Origin: Strongylocentrotus purpuratus
Taxonomy: Eukaryota > Echinodermata > Echinoidea > Camarodonta > Strongylocentrotidae
Length of the DNA: 64,000 nucleotides
Reading direction: 5' to 3'
NCBI RefSeq assembly: GCF_000002235.5
Contig: NW_022145605.1
Location: forward strand, 34,527,159-34,591,158
The notes below the pieces were generated by a model that ran no database searches, had not been told where the DNA came from, and worked only from the letters and a program-made list of their open reading frames with translations. Below are positions 22,901 through 31,658 of the stretch, in pieces. A program made the translations under genes and the position numbers. Position 1 is the first letter of the stretch. Each line of letters starts with the position of its first letter.

Positions 22901-23776
22901 TTTGCTTCAAGTCTTCAGAGATCTAGGAGGGGAGATCTTAAAGACAAATTACAGTCTTCTGCAGATCAAGCATTTCCAGAGAGTAGATCTTCCTGTAGAG
23001 AAAAAATAAGACAGCCAGTGAGAAGTGTAGCACAAGGATGTCATTCTTTTAAAAGGGATGTTGATCAAGGAGTCACAACAAGACAGCAAGGACAATTTGT
23101 GTCGACTAAAAATGATTCTTCCTTTGTTGGTCTTAAGGCACAGACAGCTTCTTCAGGGAAGTGTCCACCTTCATCTGAGTCTTCCCTTTCTCAGTTCAGG
23201 TCACTCAGAAAAAGATCCTTCTCTGATAGCTTAGTTGACCAATCTTCTTCCTCATCCAAAGTCTTTGCTTCCATGCCGGGTTTCTCTGCAGAGCATGCAG
23301 TGTTACGGAGCAGAGTTTCCTTGAAGCAGATTGGCGTTGTTCCTCCATACACCCAGGAGTGTGACCCCAGACTGCCACAGGGCGGGCCATCTGATAGGTC
23401 GATGACTTCATTGGGTGTTAGAAGTTTAGGCAGCAGAACAGCAGATGGCAAAGGCAGTCCTAGAAGATTGAGAGTCAGGACATCAATGGATGGTAGTAAT
23501 TCAGTTAGTAAAACAACAGATGGCAAGGGTCATCCTCAGAGGTCAGAAGTCAAGATGTCTTTGGATGGTAGCAGTTCTGGAAGCAGAACGACAGACAGTA
23601 AGGACAATTCTCAAAGTTCTGGGGTCCCAACATCATCAACTGGTGAGAATTCTAGCAGAAGAACATCAGACACCAAGGATAGTCCAAGAAGTTCCAAAGT
23701 CAACTTGAGACAAGGATTTGGACTACGCTCCTCTCCAAGAGTACGCCTCATAAGAAAAGCTTTGAAGTTTGAGTAA
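8377..23776 (+). CDS. Unrecognised 1424-residue nuclear-type protein, 13 exons
   Basis: Exons: 8377-8471 (ATG 8378), 9731-9854, 10424-10563, 11192-11403, 11950-12053, 12804-12854, 14272-14356, 14732-14817, 17213-17365, 17929-18055, 18735-18893, 19981-20097 and 20954-23776 (TAA). All introns are GT-AG, and the lengths sum to 4275 nt, one open frame. The first coding exon follows an acceptor, so a 5' exon is missing from this model. I cannot name the family. Residues 1-120 are basic; 190-450 look helical and globular (LSRELTVLYHQC, LLNNKELLMDVILQLSVKP, PPYPFTPPSYIKHILVCRLA, PPHGLTTWLADHCPHL). Residues 485-1424 are one disordered Ser/Lys/Arg-rich tail with repeated RRSPRK sites resembling CDK targets. 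No signal peptide or membrane segment is seen. A nuclear or chromosomal role is an inference from composition only. I compared it from memory with Treslin, MTBP, codanin, TRF/TIN2 and SLF2 without a convincing match. Confidence 0.85.
10640..10935. repeat. Pyrimidine (CT)n-type microsatellite in an intron
   Basis: About 300 bp of almost pure CT, CCCT and TTCT repeats, lying within the intron between 10563 and 11192. It produces long spurious open frames on both strands. Confidence 0.95.
11577..11662 (+). mobile_element. LINE or SINE 3' tail with (ATT)n
   Basis: A short piece with GCGCATTATAAATG followed by about nine ATT units. The same style of 3' end (GCGC...TATAAATG then ATT repeats) closes the CR1/L2-type LINE at 33929-35060. 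It is a remnant only. Confidence 0.5.
13516..14132 (-). mobile_element. 5'-truncated L1/Tx1-type LINE with perfect target-site duplication
   Basis: On the minus strand the frames read RSFYFKLFHKAIALNNFLFK, then a CCHC-like knuckle (CSSC...HLFIEC) and WDDTIKIIN. This is the C-terminal layout of L1/Tx1-clade ORF2 proteins. The 3' end is a run of over 25 A (T on the plus strand, 13513-13541). The 17-bp sequence TTACTGTGCAGTATCTT is found unchanged on both sides (13499-13515 and 14133-14149). The intact duplication and long A tail indicate a fairly young insertion. Confidence 0.85.
15316..15503. mobile_element. Short TTAA-type MITE, family G copy
   Basis: Begins AGACCCACTTTACTACTTG after CTAA and ends CAGACAGCCT before TTAA. 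Related copies lie at 46852-47040 (opposite orientation) and 55933-56101, sharing GATAACCACCTGTCAGTGACC and TCTAATCCC. It is non-coding. Confidence 0.65.
15544..16366. mobile_element. TIR element interrupted by a TTAA-type MITE
   Basis: The left end (TGCAGCCTTTTCTCACACAG, then CTAAAATTC) and the right end (GAATTTTAGCTGTGTGTGAA, then AAGGCTGCA) are inverted copies of about 30 bp. The interval 15602-15968 is a second element inserted within it. The remainder is non-coding. The superfamily is not recognised. Confidence 0.7.
15602..15968. mobile_element. TTAA-type MITE, family A, nested
   Basis: TTAA flanks both sides (15598-15601 and 15969-15972). The ends are AGGTAAAGACCAGTAATGGC and its inverted copy with one mismatch in 20. 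The interior from about 15630 to 15790 is shared with the elements at 28473-28868 and 45550-45934, although their ends differ. No coding sequence is visible. Confidence 0.85.
16926..17047. repeat. Large imperfect palindrome
   Basis: The arms start GGGCATTAGTAAAATTACCC and end GGGTAATTCTTACTAATGCC. Inner GTTACCTTTGAGACAGTCC pairs with GGACTGTTCC-like sequence on the other arm. The total is about 122 bp, folding to a hairpin just upstream of exon 17213-17365. It is probably a fold-back MITE. Confidence 0.75.
19065..19195. mobile_element. Partial CAGTCAAACCTGT-family MITE
   Basis: TA then CAGTCAAACCTGTCTATAGT starts the copy. The internal GGTCTTTGTAGACGGGT and CAAGGGAAACA repeats are shared with copies at 41038-41530, 42225-42387 and 49297-49618. 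The right end is not seen here. Confidence 0.55.
19201..19426. repeat. Long hairpin, arms about 92 and 104 bp
   Basis: Arms at 19201-19293 and 19323-19426 are nearly identical inverted copies, from CACTATGAATATGAC to CTGCTATTATGTAAAAA. They are separated by a loop of about 29 bp. The right arm has a small internal duplication of TTTGTCCGC. It lies in the intron before exon 19981-20097. Confidence 0.9.
19736..19965. mobile_element. Degenerate GTGTTTCACAAAG-type MITE
   Basis: Ends GGGGAGTGTTTCATGCCA and (inverted) GGAAGTGTTTCACAAAG. The interior CTCACCATT and AATGGTGAGAG also pair. A similar copy lies at 54808-55043. Confidence 0.55.
20954..23776 (+). CDS. Last exon of the unknown gene: basic repeat-rich tail
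   Basis: After a TATATTTCAG acceptor the frame is open for 940 codons to TAA at 23774-23776. It holds three separate repeat arrays: a Lys-rich array ending in (L/V)PxxG...EEV.V..QEN (about 21160-21680), an array built on SVDSAxxGL and RRSPRK (about 22290-22950), and a short array built on SRTTDxKG and SxDGS (about 23430-23700). It ends LIRKALKFE. The absence of introns over 2.8 kb contrasts with the twelve small exons upstream. Confidence 0.9.
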   Translation, partial: PHEVDVEEVSGNHSKKSSFCSVHQDDSTDSSKPTERSVYEICEDVTDHAQSENAMSLNEPCQMDTISDISDVRKKARKNSKTKAKTVKALPQAGDEGERVEEVLVLSQENELSDKGFNGTTSHVPVVSKKAKKSKKKDKKKDSSPDTKKKAKAVSTLPQTSNERKGGEEVLVIVQENESDEKHFESTSSDEPVVSKKAERKSKKKSKTPKTLPRAGKLEEFAEEVSVTVQENGCEEKQLECRGMDTSTDSSLIKRCEQDLLRVDVTIIPPSLNKNEKKQRADCHTSVNKNSECPTINEPAEDCVVVSDSCSEETASVDIIYETDTERSDHLQQRMALRKARHFKNLLPSADSSKSVTGSNSSCVMTRSRYRKSMSDASTVQLSREKPQGKHESTAKRTCGFRAVSPVFEGIKVRLDHIDRNRGSIGVAEEVETGKEKSPALTEATQMRRSPNRLDPLKKWDSKRYLMREEVIKAPKSTVSIDSAKDGLDTSIEAHVDLSPRSPPRVLNHRKKSESTSSPKKFMGEHIVDCQPSVMSVDSAENGLYASAGAVSRPRRSPRKHNYQDESEDVVKEDLSADRHKSVISSPAKGVQRSGTEDLTRLRRSPRKGNSKDNLESRIKEFMTDQSVDPYEFIDSSHSAVDYSKKSPTFASSLQRSRRGDLKDKLQSSADQAFPESRSSCREKIRQPVRSVAQGCHSFKRDVDQGVTTRQQGQFVSTKNDSSFVGLKAQTASSGKCPPSSESSLSQFRSLRKRSFSDSLVDQSSSSSKVFASMPGFSAEHAVLRSRVSLKQIGVVPPYTQECDPRLPQGGPSDRSMTSLGVRSLGSRTADGKGSPRRLRVRTSMDGSNSVSKTTDGKGHPQRSEVKMSLDGSSSGSRTTDSKDNSQSSGVPTSSTGENSSRRTSDTKDSPRSSKVNLRQGFGLRSSPRVRLIRKALKFE

Positions 23777-24416
23777 AGGATCACAGATTAGCATGTCAAA
23801 TGTACATGTATATGATGTTAAGAGTAGAAAACGTTTGTTGTTATGCACTCATGCAGTCTCATATCATTAACACATTTTCTCCTTGTCTAATAAGATAGGA
23901 TTTTTGCAACAGGACTGTTTGGATTTTTTGTTTGACAAAACCCATATGTAGTTTCTTGTATAGAAACTCAGCAAGAAGATACTTATTCTTGCATATACCA
24001 TACAGATTTTCACATGCATGTCGTTGAAATACAGCAGTTTTCCCTTTCATTTCCTCCCACAATACAAAAGAAATCAGAGGAACATTCTCAATTGTAAAGA
24101 AAAAAAATTGTTTAGTACCTTATCAGATTTATTCAGTTCTGCCTACAAATAGCTTCAAAATATTAGGACGTTGAAATTTGCATAACACAATTTCGTTTTG
24201 TATCTGTGTTTGTTGTGTTTTTGTTATTCTGTGCATGTAGGCCAAGTGTGTTTGTTCTTTATTGGAGGCTCTATACTACAGTACAAAGTTTCTTTATGCA
24301 CAGCAATTTGTGACAGATTTTTGTGTCTAGAACTCTAGATATTGCTGTTAACTTGCCAGTCATTCTTTTGATTAAGTGACTTCAGTTTTTGTAAGGAAAA
24401 CAATATGTTGATTATG

Positions 24417-24590
24417 AAAACCAAAGAAAAAGCTCCTTTATACAAATATAATAAAGGCAAAAAATATTTTGATTTTTAAAACCAAAGAAAAAAGCTCCTT
24501 AAATACATGTATAATAAAGGAAAAAAACATTTTGAATTTGAAAACCAAAGAAAATGTTCCTATTGAAAATACATGTGTTATAAGCCCTGA
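24417..24590. repeat. Tandem repeat, unit about 60 bp, in probable 3' UTR
   Basis: About 2.7 diverged units share AAAACCAAAGAAAA, GCTCCTT and TATAATAAAGG. It lies 640 bp after the stop codon of the unknown gene. AATAAAGG within each unit resembles a poly(A) signal. Confidence 0.75.
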
Positions 24591-25117
24591 ATAATGAATC
24601 CACCCACTCACTAACCAAAAATGCACTGTGGGTACAGTTTTCATCCAAAACTTTTGCAGAAACCTCGCAGTACTTTGGAAACTCAGTTCTAGATTTTTTT
24701 TTAAGTAACCATAGTATGCCTTCCTTGGACATTTCAAAGGGTGATCATGAAAAAGAAAGTTTCGATGTAAGGAAATAAAAAAAATTTCCACTGTTTAGTT
24801 TAGTTGATGTAACTGTTGCATTTTTAATTATATATTTTGATGTGCAATTGGTGAACAGTTTGGAGAACAAAAATTCTTAATCAAAACAAACAAAAATGAT
24901 TAAACTGTGCTGTACCGGTAATTGGTTGTGTGCTTCATTCAGTATTTTTCAAATTTACATATACATGTAAATTGCAGATTGTTATTTAAAGTTTTTATTG
25001 AAGGTATTTTAGTACATCTACTTTTTTGGTTGGTTATATTTGTATATATACCTTTCTTTAAGTACTTGGATTTTTGTACATTTAGTTTGTTTCAAAAAGT
25101 TGACGATGTGTCTGAAA

Positions 25118-25365
25118 TTGAGGGGTCAGTGACACATAGACGTAACTCCATTGGCCATTTTGAGAAACAGTGGTTTATGTGTCACTGAGCACTTGGTTCT
25201 TAAGGAGTTACGTCTATGTTTCACGAGCCATGACTTCAAAGGGGTGTTGGGTGGAATTCAGTCTTTGTGTTTCCTGGAAAGCCCACATTTTTCTGAACAT
25301 TTTGATATCAAATACTCATTTTGGCAAAATATGGAGTTACGTCTTTGTGTCACTGAACCCTCAAA
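25118..25365. mobile_element. MITE with 34-bp terminal inverted repeats
   Basis: Left end TTGAGGGGTCAGTGACACAT, continuing AGACGTAACTCCAT. The right end is the inverted copy with two differences. A third, internal piece of the end motif (GGAGTTACGTCTATGTTTCA) lies at 25204-25223. It is non-coding, 248 bp, and its target-site copies are unclear. Confidence 0.75.
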
Positions 25366-26237
25366 CTAGTAAGGCTCAATATTGCTGGCAAGCCCAACTA
25401 TGTGTGCGCATATAAAGTAGGAAAATGATGCTCTTGAAAATGCCGTTGTAAATGGGCCTTGAGTAAGTCAGGATTTTTAATATTAACTATGGATGGTGGT
25501 AAAGAATTCCAGTCTGTAAGTGCCAATTATATAAAGTAAGTGAATTAGAAACCAGTGATAACTAATTTTAACCAAGATGTCTGATATTTTTTTAAACGCA
25601 GTCAAAAATCAAGGAATTATGGTTGAACAAGATTGTGTCTGATTTATGTTCAATACCCAGAACAAAAATCAAGTACATGTAGAATATGTTTAAAGAAAAA
25701 CCATCTTAATGTGTCTCATCTTTATGTATTGAGGGATTTAATATCTCTGTTAACTCTCATATTTATGGTTAATCGTAACTTGTTGTAAGGTCAATTTGTG
25801 TGGATTTTGACTGATGTGTTAACCAAAATCCAGCTTGTTTCATACAAAAGTTTATTTTGGAATGTCAATTGGCAATTTTGTTTGGTGATTGTGATGTAAT
25901 CAAAACTGTGCTCTCCCATTTTACTTTTCTCCAAAAATATTTATGTACAAATTTGCTAGCATTTTTTTTTAAATATATAAACTTTTTTTCTTCTTTCATT
26001 ATTCAACAGTAGGAGATACTGTATTTTGATTTGAGGGATCATGGTAATGTACAAGTACTTTTGTTTGGACCAAAGACAGATAGTCATATTGCTGTACACA
26101 CAAACTGACAAAAGTACCATGGGTAGCATGCTCTGTACTTATCTATACACGCCTTTAACTTTAAAATGTCTTTTCTCCCACTGACTATTAGTCTTGCAAC
26201 TCGTTATCTTTTTTACAATCTGTCTTGGATGTAAGAA

Positions 26238-26423
26238 CAGTGGAAAGGAAATTACCTTGTTATCAGGGAGGTGGGAGGACCCACCTCCCTGGTTATATCA
26301 GGAATCTTGTCATATCGGGGTAAAAAAAACATAAGAATGTAAAGAGATGGGACCAGCAAAATCACCTTGTTATATAGCAGATACCTCGTTATAATCAGAG
26401 CTCATTATACCAAGGTTCCACTG
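26238..26423. mobile_element. Pogo/Tigger-like MITE, damaged left end
   Basis: Starts CAGTGGAAAGG and ends CCAAGGTTCCACTG before TA. The interior GACCAGCAAAATCACCTTGT is shared with 26888-27054. It contains a small palindrome (GGAGGTGGGAGGACCCACCTCC) not present in the sister copy. Confidence 0.75.
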
Positions 26424-26887
26424 TATATTTTTCTAAAGTCAATTTGCTTTGCTTGAAAACAACTTATTTCTAAGGCTAAAAGCGCTTCTGCAGACGTAGT
26501 ACAATAATGGTAATGGCAAATTGTTTATAATAATTTTTTTAAAACACCCTTTCTTTGTGCTATATTCATACAGGTTCATATAGAAAAAAGGCAATAGGAA
26601 AAATAATTGAGTGAAATGAAAATGATTGATGATTTTATTCAATCACATATTCTATCATTTCTGTTTATTTATTTGTATTTTAATGTGTACTAGATGACTT
26701 TTTGTTGCTTTGATCTAGCAAACTTACATTTGGTCTATTACTGATTTTTGTTCTCCATATGTTTTTAATTTCTTGTCATCTTCCTCTTTCATTCCTCCAT
26801 CTACTGGGTAGTTTTATGTCGGAGGATATTCTGATGATCAAAATACTTCATGTTTATATATTCCTATGATACAGTCAAAATGAACTA

Positions 26888-27054
26888 CAGTGGAAACTCG
26901 TTATAACAAGGTCCTTGGGAACCAGGAAATTACCTTGTATCAGGAATCTTGTTATATCGGGGTAAAAAAGAAAAAAAAAACATACAGGTAAAGAGCTGAG
27001 ACCAGCAAAATCACCTTGTTATAACAGATACCTCATTATATCGAGGTTCCACTG
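26888..27054. mobile_element. Pogo/Tigger-like MITE with TA target site
   Basis: TA precedes CAGTGGAAACTCGTTATAAC, and GAGGTTCCACTG is followed by TA. CAGT ends with TA duplication are typical of the pogo branch of the Tc1/mariner superfamily. It is 167 bp, non-coding and sister to 26238-26423. Confidence 0.8.
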
Positions 27055-28082
27055 TACATTATTCAGGATAACGAGGTATGAAGTAAAACTCTATGACAGG
27101 ATGTTTACTTTTAAATTTGATTTTATTTATATCAAAAATTCTGTTTTACATTCATTTTATTTATATCAAAGCATGTTTCTAATAAAAACTTGCTGCTGAG
27201 CATAAACTATTAATTTACATATACGGGTACACATGTAGTTGTTATTTTGTGATTGCTTCTTATATATAAGTAATTCCCTCTTCATATGGCACATATAACC
27301 AGAAAATGATGCATCCAAAATGCAAATATCTGAATTGCTGTGGTTGCTCAGATTTGAAAAAACTTTAAGCAACAATGTTTCACAACAATGAATTTTTGAA
27401 ATGTACAGAAGTTACTTGCCACAATAAGGGAGTTTACAGATAGCACATGGTACAAATATCCACAGATCTTTTACACATGGAGAAGTTCCACTTCGAGCAT
27501 CTTAGAATAATAACTGCCAAAGTCATGCATAGATGTGCTTCATGAATACCTTTTGTTTGCCCTCTTGAAAAGAATACTTTCACCTACGTATCTTAGAATG
27601 TACCGTTGGTGCATGAATGAATAATGTTACATACCTCATTTTTATGAGCGCATATCCAGTATTCATCTCTGTGGGTTTTACCATTTTGGTACAAATGACC
27701 TTCATCTGCCCATGCGCAGATTGTATCTGTAAACTGGCTTACAACAGCAAATGTTTCAATTTCACAAAAGTTCCATGTTGTAAATACTCTCTGGTTTTAC
27801 AAATGATATTCACACATCTGTTCATTTCATTTACATATTAAATACAGTCCACTATATGTTTATTTTATCTATTTAATGATGATACAAATAGTAGAACATG
27901 GATTCTCGTTACAGATGACATACCATAAAAGTGTTTAAAACACTCATGTGCCGACTACAAAGATATGTTTGCTTATCTTTACGATCTAGAATATTTTACA
28001 GTACAAGTAACACCATGTCAAATGTCAAATTAACACAGAAGGCTTTCACTTGCATTTTCATGTGGGTTGCTTAAATGATTAA

Positions 28083-28438
28083 AGACCCTAGCTGTCAGAA
28101 GTGAAAAATTAAATAGAATAATCGGAAGTTGTCGACCTACAAACTAGCCATCAACTTGATAACATCATATATGGAGTACGCATATTCTCAATGACTGCAT
28201 CAATTAAGCAAGGCTCTTTGCCTCGGCTATAATTATAGGCAAGCCGATCGGGTCCACATGTTATGTGGTCACCATAACTGCAGCAAATTTGACCCGTAAT
28301 TTGGAGGGGTACAAAAAATGAGGTATTCATCTGCTCTTGTGCCATAATGAAATAAAAAATATTTCTAACTCCTTTATATTGTATACGTTATACGTTCATT
28401 CGGCTTTCCACAATTCATTTTTTCATCGGATAGGGTCT
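28083..28438. mobile_element. TTAA-type MITE, family B
   Basis: TTAA flanks both sides (28079-28082 and 28439-28442). The ends are AGACCCTAGCTGTC and, inverted, AGACCCTATCCGATG, so the terminal match is short. It is non-coding and 356 bp. Confidence 0.7.
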
Positions 28439-28472
28439 TTAACTTGTGGGTTTGGAGCCAAAAGGGCTGTAA

Positions 28473-28868
28473 AGATGAAGTTGAGTTCTGGTCATGCGAT
28501 TGCATTGTGAAAGAAACGGTGTGGAATCGTCCAGAAAAGGTTGATCATCTAGCATATAAGAATTTGTGTGTATTGCAAGGTTCTGGAATCCTCAAAATGA
28601 TAAGAAATTGGCAAAGTCTTGGTAAAGTTATACAAACACTGTACACAGAGAGATGTATAATATGGGACTACACGAGCATGTGGCGTAAAAAACCTACCCC
28701 CCGAGTTTTACGATGTACATGACATATTTAGAATATGAAGGCATTTGAAGAGCCATGCTTTTCAGGGAACATGTACGTCTCATCTGATGTTCTTCCACAC
28801 TTGCATAATAAGAATGATATAACACTCACAAATTATTTTTCACCTCTTCCCAGAACTCAACCTTCTCT
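28473..28868. mobile_element. TTAA-type MITE, family C
   Basis: Ends AGATGAAGTTGAGTTCTGG and, inverted, AGAGAAGGTTGAGTTCTGG (17 of 19 match). TTAA follows the right end (28869-28872); GTAA precedes the left. A second copy in opposite orientation is at 45550-45934. A further inverted pair, GTTTGGAGCC (28450) and GGCTCCAAAC (28911), surrounds it, suggesting it sits inside another element. Confidence 0.8.
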
Positions 28869-30374
28869 TTAAGGTCTATCATTTTACAGTCCTCGAGTTA
28901 AAGCCATTCTGGCTCCAAACAGACAAACTCATGCTGATCATATCAGGGAATTACATAACATTAACACAAATTCATACATGTGTAAATAACTTTGTGAGAT
29001 TTGTTAGTAATTGCAATTGGGAGCCGAGAGGTAGGAATTTTTAAGTTGTCCCAAGAAGGCTACATGTGGTCGACATGTGGAAAAGCATTGAAGTTCTGAT
29101 GCACTATTCTAACAAACGTGTACATGTAGTTGTGCTTTCATGAATATCTTTGATAAACAGATTAAAATTGTAAAAACATCTCTAAAGAGCATCATCAAGA
29201 AACATTCACTCTTCAAAACTTGTCATCGTTTTATATTTTATTTCCAAATGCTCCTGTCTTGTGTGAAGTACACATAACCAGTTTTCTAATGTCATACATG
29301 TACCAGACTTCATTCCAGAATCCTCACGTAACTACTACAAATGTTTAAAATAACCAACAAAATAAAAGGATAGACATTTGGGCAGCTGCGGTGAATGACA
29401 TTTTTTTTAAAGCAATATACAACTAATCTGCCCTGCTATTCCCCATTTATCAACCATCTCACAGAATATAATCCTGTCTGTCACATCGAGTATTATACTA
29501 GCAAGACTGAATACTGATTCTTCCCAATATACATGTAAATAGAAACACACATACATAAATGAAGGATAACATGTATTTCCACAAGGATACATACTGGGCA
29601 CTAAAGCTTCCATTCATTTACATAATGGTCTATGTACATGTTTCTTTGGCCTGTATATTTTTATTTTAAAAAAAAAATTAAAGCTAGTTTTCCAAAATGT
29701 ATATACTTCTCAAACAGCAAACCTAAAGCAGTAAAGCACTTTGTTCAATCATGGAGATGGTTCAATGTGTAATGTCACGAATCAGGTGCTACAAATATTG
29801 TATAAGTATCTACTTGATTCTATTCATCCCCTAATACATGTACAAGTCTGATATTAAAGGTAGTTTCAGTCATAGACATGTATATAAATCCTCCACCGGT
29901 ATATCAAATTTTCTAATCAAAATCCTTCGAGAGCATTTGCTTAAAAATGGTAATCTAAAGGCAATATTTGTCTGGGTCAATTTATAGCAGAACATAAAAT
30001 GCATGTCAGGGGAAACAATTAAAAAATATCTTGGTTGCCACCTCTCGATAGAGTTCACTTGCCTACAGTGGTTGCTTATATCGTATTGCTTTAAAAGAAA
30101 ACTATGTTGCAGAACCTGTCTATAGTGGCCATTTTTCACAGATTTTCTTTGGTGGCCTTTGTAGACAAATTTCACTGCATATGATCTTTGCTATTCACAT
30201 ACCTCTCTGAAATTACCCTTTTGAGACCATTATTTCACATTTTGTGGTTTTACTCAATAATATTTGATTCAGAGCCCCAACTAATGAGTAGAAAGGATTT
30301 TTTTTTTTTAATGCCAGTATTTTCAAAAGGAATATAATAATAAATTTTAATGCCAGTATTTTCAAAAGGAATAT

Positions 30375-30550
30375 AATAATAATAATAATAATAGCCTAAT
30401 AGTCCACTCCAAATTTTATTAAACCGAAACGGAAATTCTTTTTGCCCAATTGATCGTGAGCCCGGCAGCCACTGAGCAGCGCCAGATCGACGTTGCTCTA
30501 TCCCTTATTGTTGAACGCCAAACAAGGTAGCAACAACTCCCATCTTTTAA
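30375..30550 (-). mobile_element. Truncated SINE, tail part only
   Basis: About 160 bp nearly identical to the body and (TTA)n tail of the SINE at 54521-54780, from TCCACTCCAAATTTTATTAA to AACAACTCCCATCTTTTAA. The tRNA-like head is missing, as in 5'-truncated retroposed copies. A 35-bp direct repeat (AATGCCAGTATTTTCAAAAG and following) adjoins its tail at 30310-30375. Confidence 0.8.
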
Positions 30551-31365
30551 GCTTTGAAATCCATGAACTCCACCAATTCAAACAAACTTTTGTACTTGTA
30601 GGAAATATTTTCACTCTAGGTTTTGCGGATACATTCTTGCCTACAAACAATTTAGTACTCATAATGGCTCATAGCCCCTTTCGTGTGTCTCTCATGATCT
30701 GTATCTCGATCGTCACATACATGGGTACCGGGTAGTCAATTTAGAGGGTACTGAACAACAAAAACAGATATCACGTTGGTAATCAAGTTGATAGTATTTA
30801 CTCATAAAATTAATCACAAAACTAAAAAATGGAATGCAATATAATCTAAAACATATAAACTGCATTCATGAATGGACTAATGAGAGCTTTTACATTCACT
30901 TTATGCAATTCATGTTCATTTGTTACAAGTAGATAGATTTAATTCATGAATTCAGTTCATTTCATGACATATACAGTAGGTATACCCTTAACATATAATC
31001 TAAAATACTGATTATTTCCATACTAATTTCAGAAATGTCAATTCTGTACATGATTCATAAGTATGCAAAATAAAAGGTAACAAAATGGTACTGCTTGTTC
31101 ATCTATATAAAAAGAACACTTTCCTAATCACACAGAGAGCAATGCAATTTATAATTTCTTACCAAGAAAAAGCTTCTTCAAAAATCTCAAATCCTTGTGA
31201 TAATATGTGGATTTGCCTGGAATTTATTTAAAACATGGGTGATTGGAAAAGTTTGAATACTAATGTCTAGTTTACTAGGTACCTTACAAGTCACACACAT
31301 ACTCTATGTCTGCATCGAACATATCATTTAGGAGGAATGTTTCATTCCAAAAATAAAACACAACA

Positions 31366-31658
31366 GGGGGGTGTTTTATAAAGCTGTTACGCATGACTTT
31401 ACGAACGACTTGTATATGAAAAGCCAAATGGGATGCTCAATCATTCTTGATTATTATTTATTAAGTTGAACTGTGCAGATGTAGATTAACGTTCGTATTA
31501 TAACAAACATTTTTAATGCAAAGTATATTTTTTGCCATAATTTAATTGAGGTTATTGGAAATAACAGAAAAAACTTTGGGCATCATCTCTGGCACTTCAT
31601 ATACAAGTCGTTCGTAAAGTCATGCGTAACTTTACAAACTCTTTATGAAACACCCCCC
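31366..31658. mobile_element. MITE with TIRs of about 55 bp
   Basis: The ends start GGGGGGTGTTTTATAAAG and, inverted, GGGGGGTGTTTCATAAAG. Both then share TTACGCATGACTTTACGAAC and GACTTGTATATGAA, apart from an insertion of about 10 bp. Interior AT-rich and non-coding. Confidence 0.8.

Noticed and set aside
8377-23776. Naming the unknown gene Treslin/TICRR, MTBP or SLF2
   Set aside because: RRSPRK-type sites recall Treslin, but the globular segments recalled for those families do not align with residues 1-450; composition alone is not enough.
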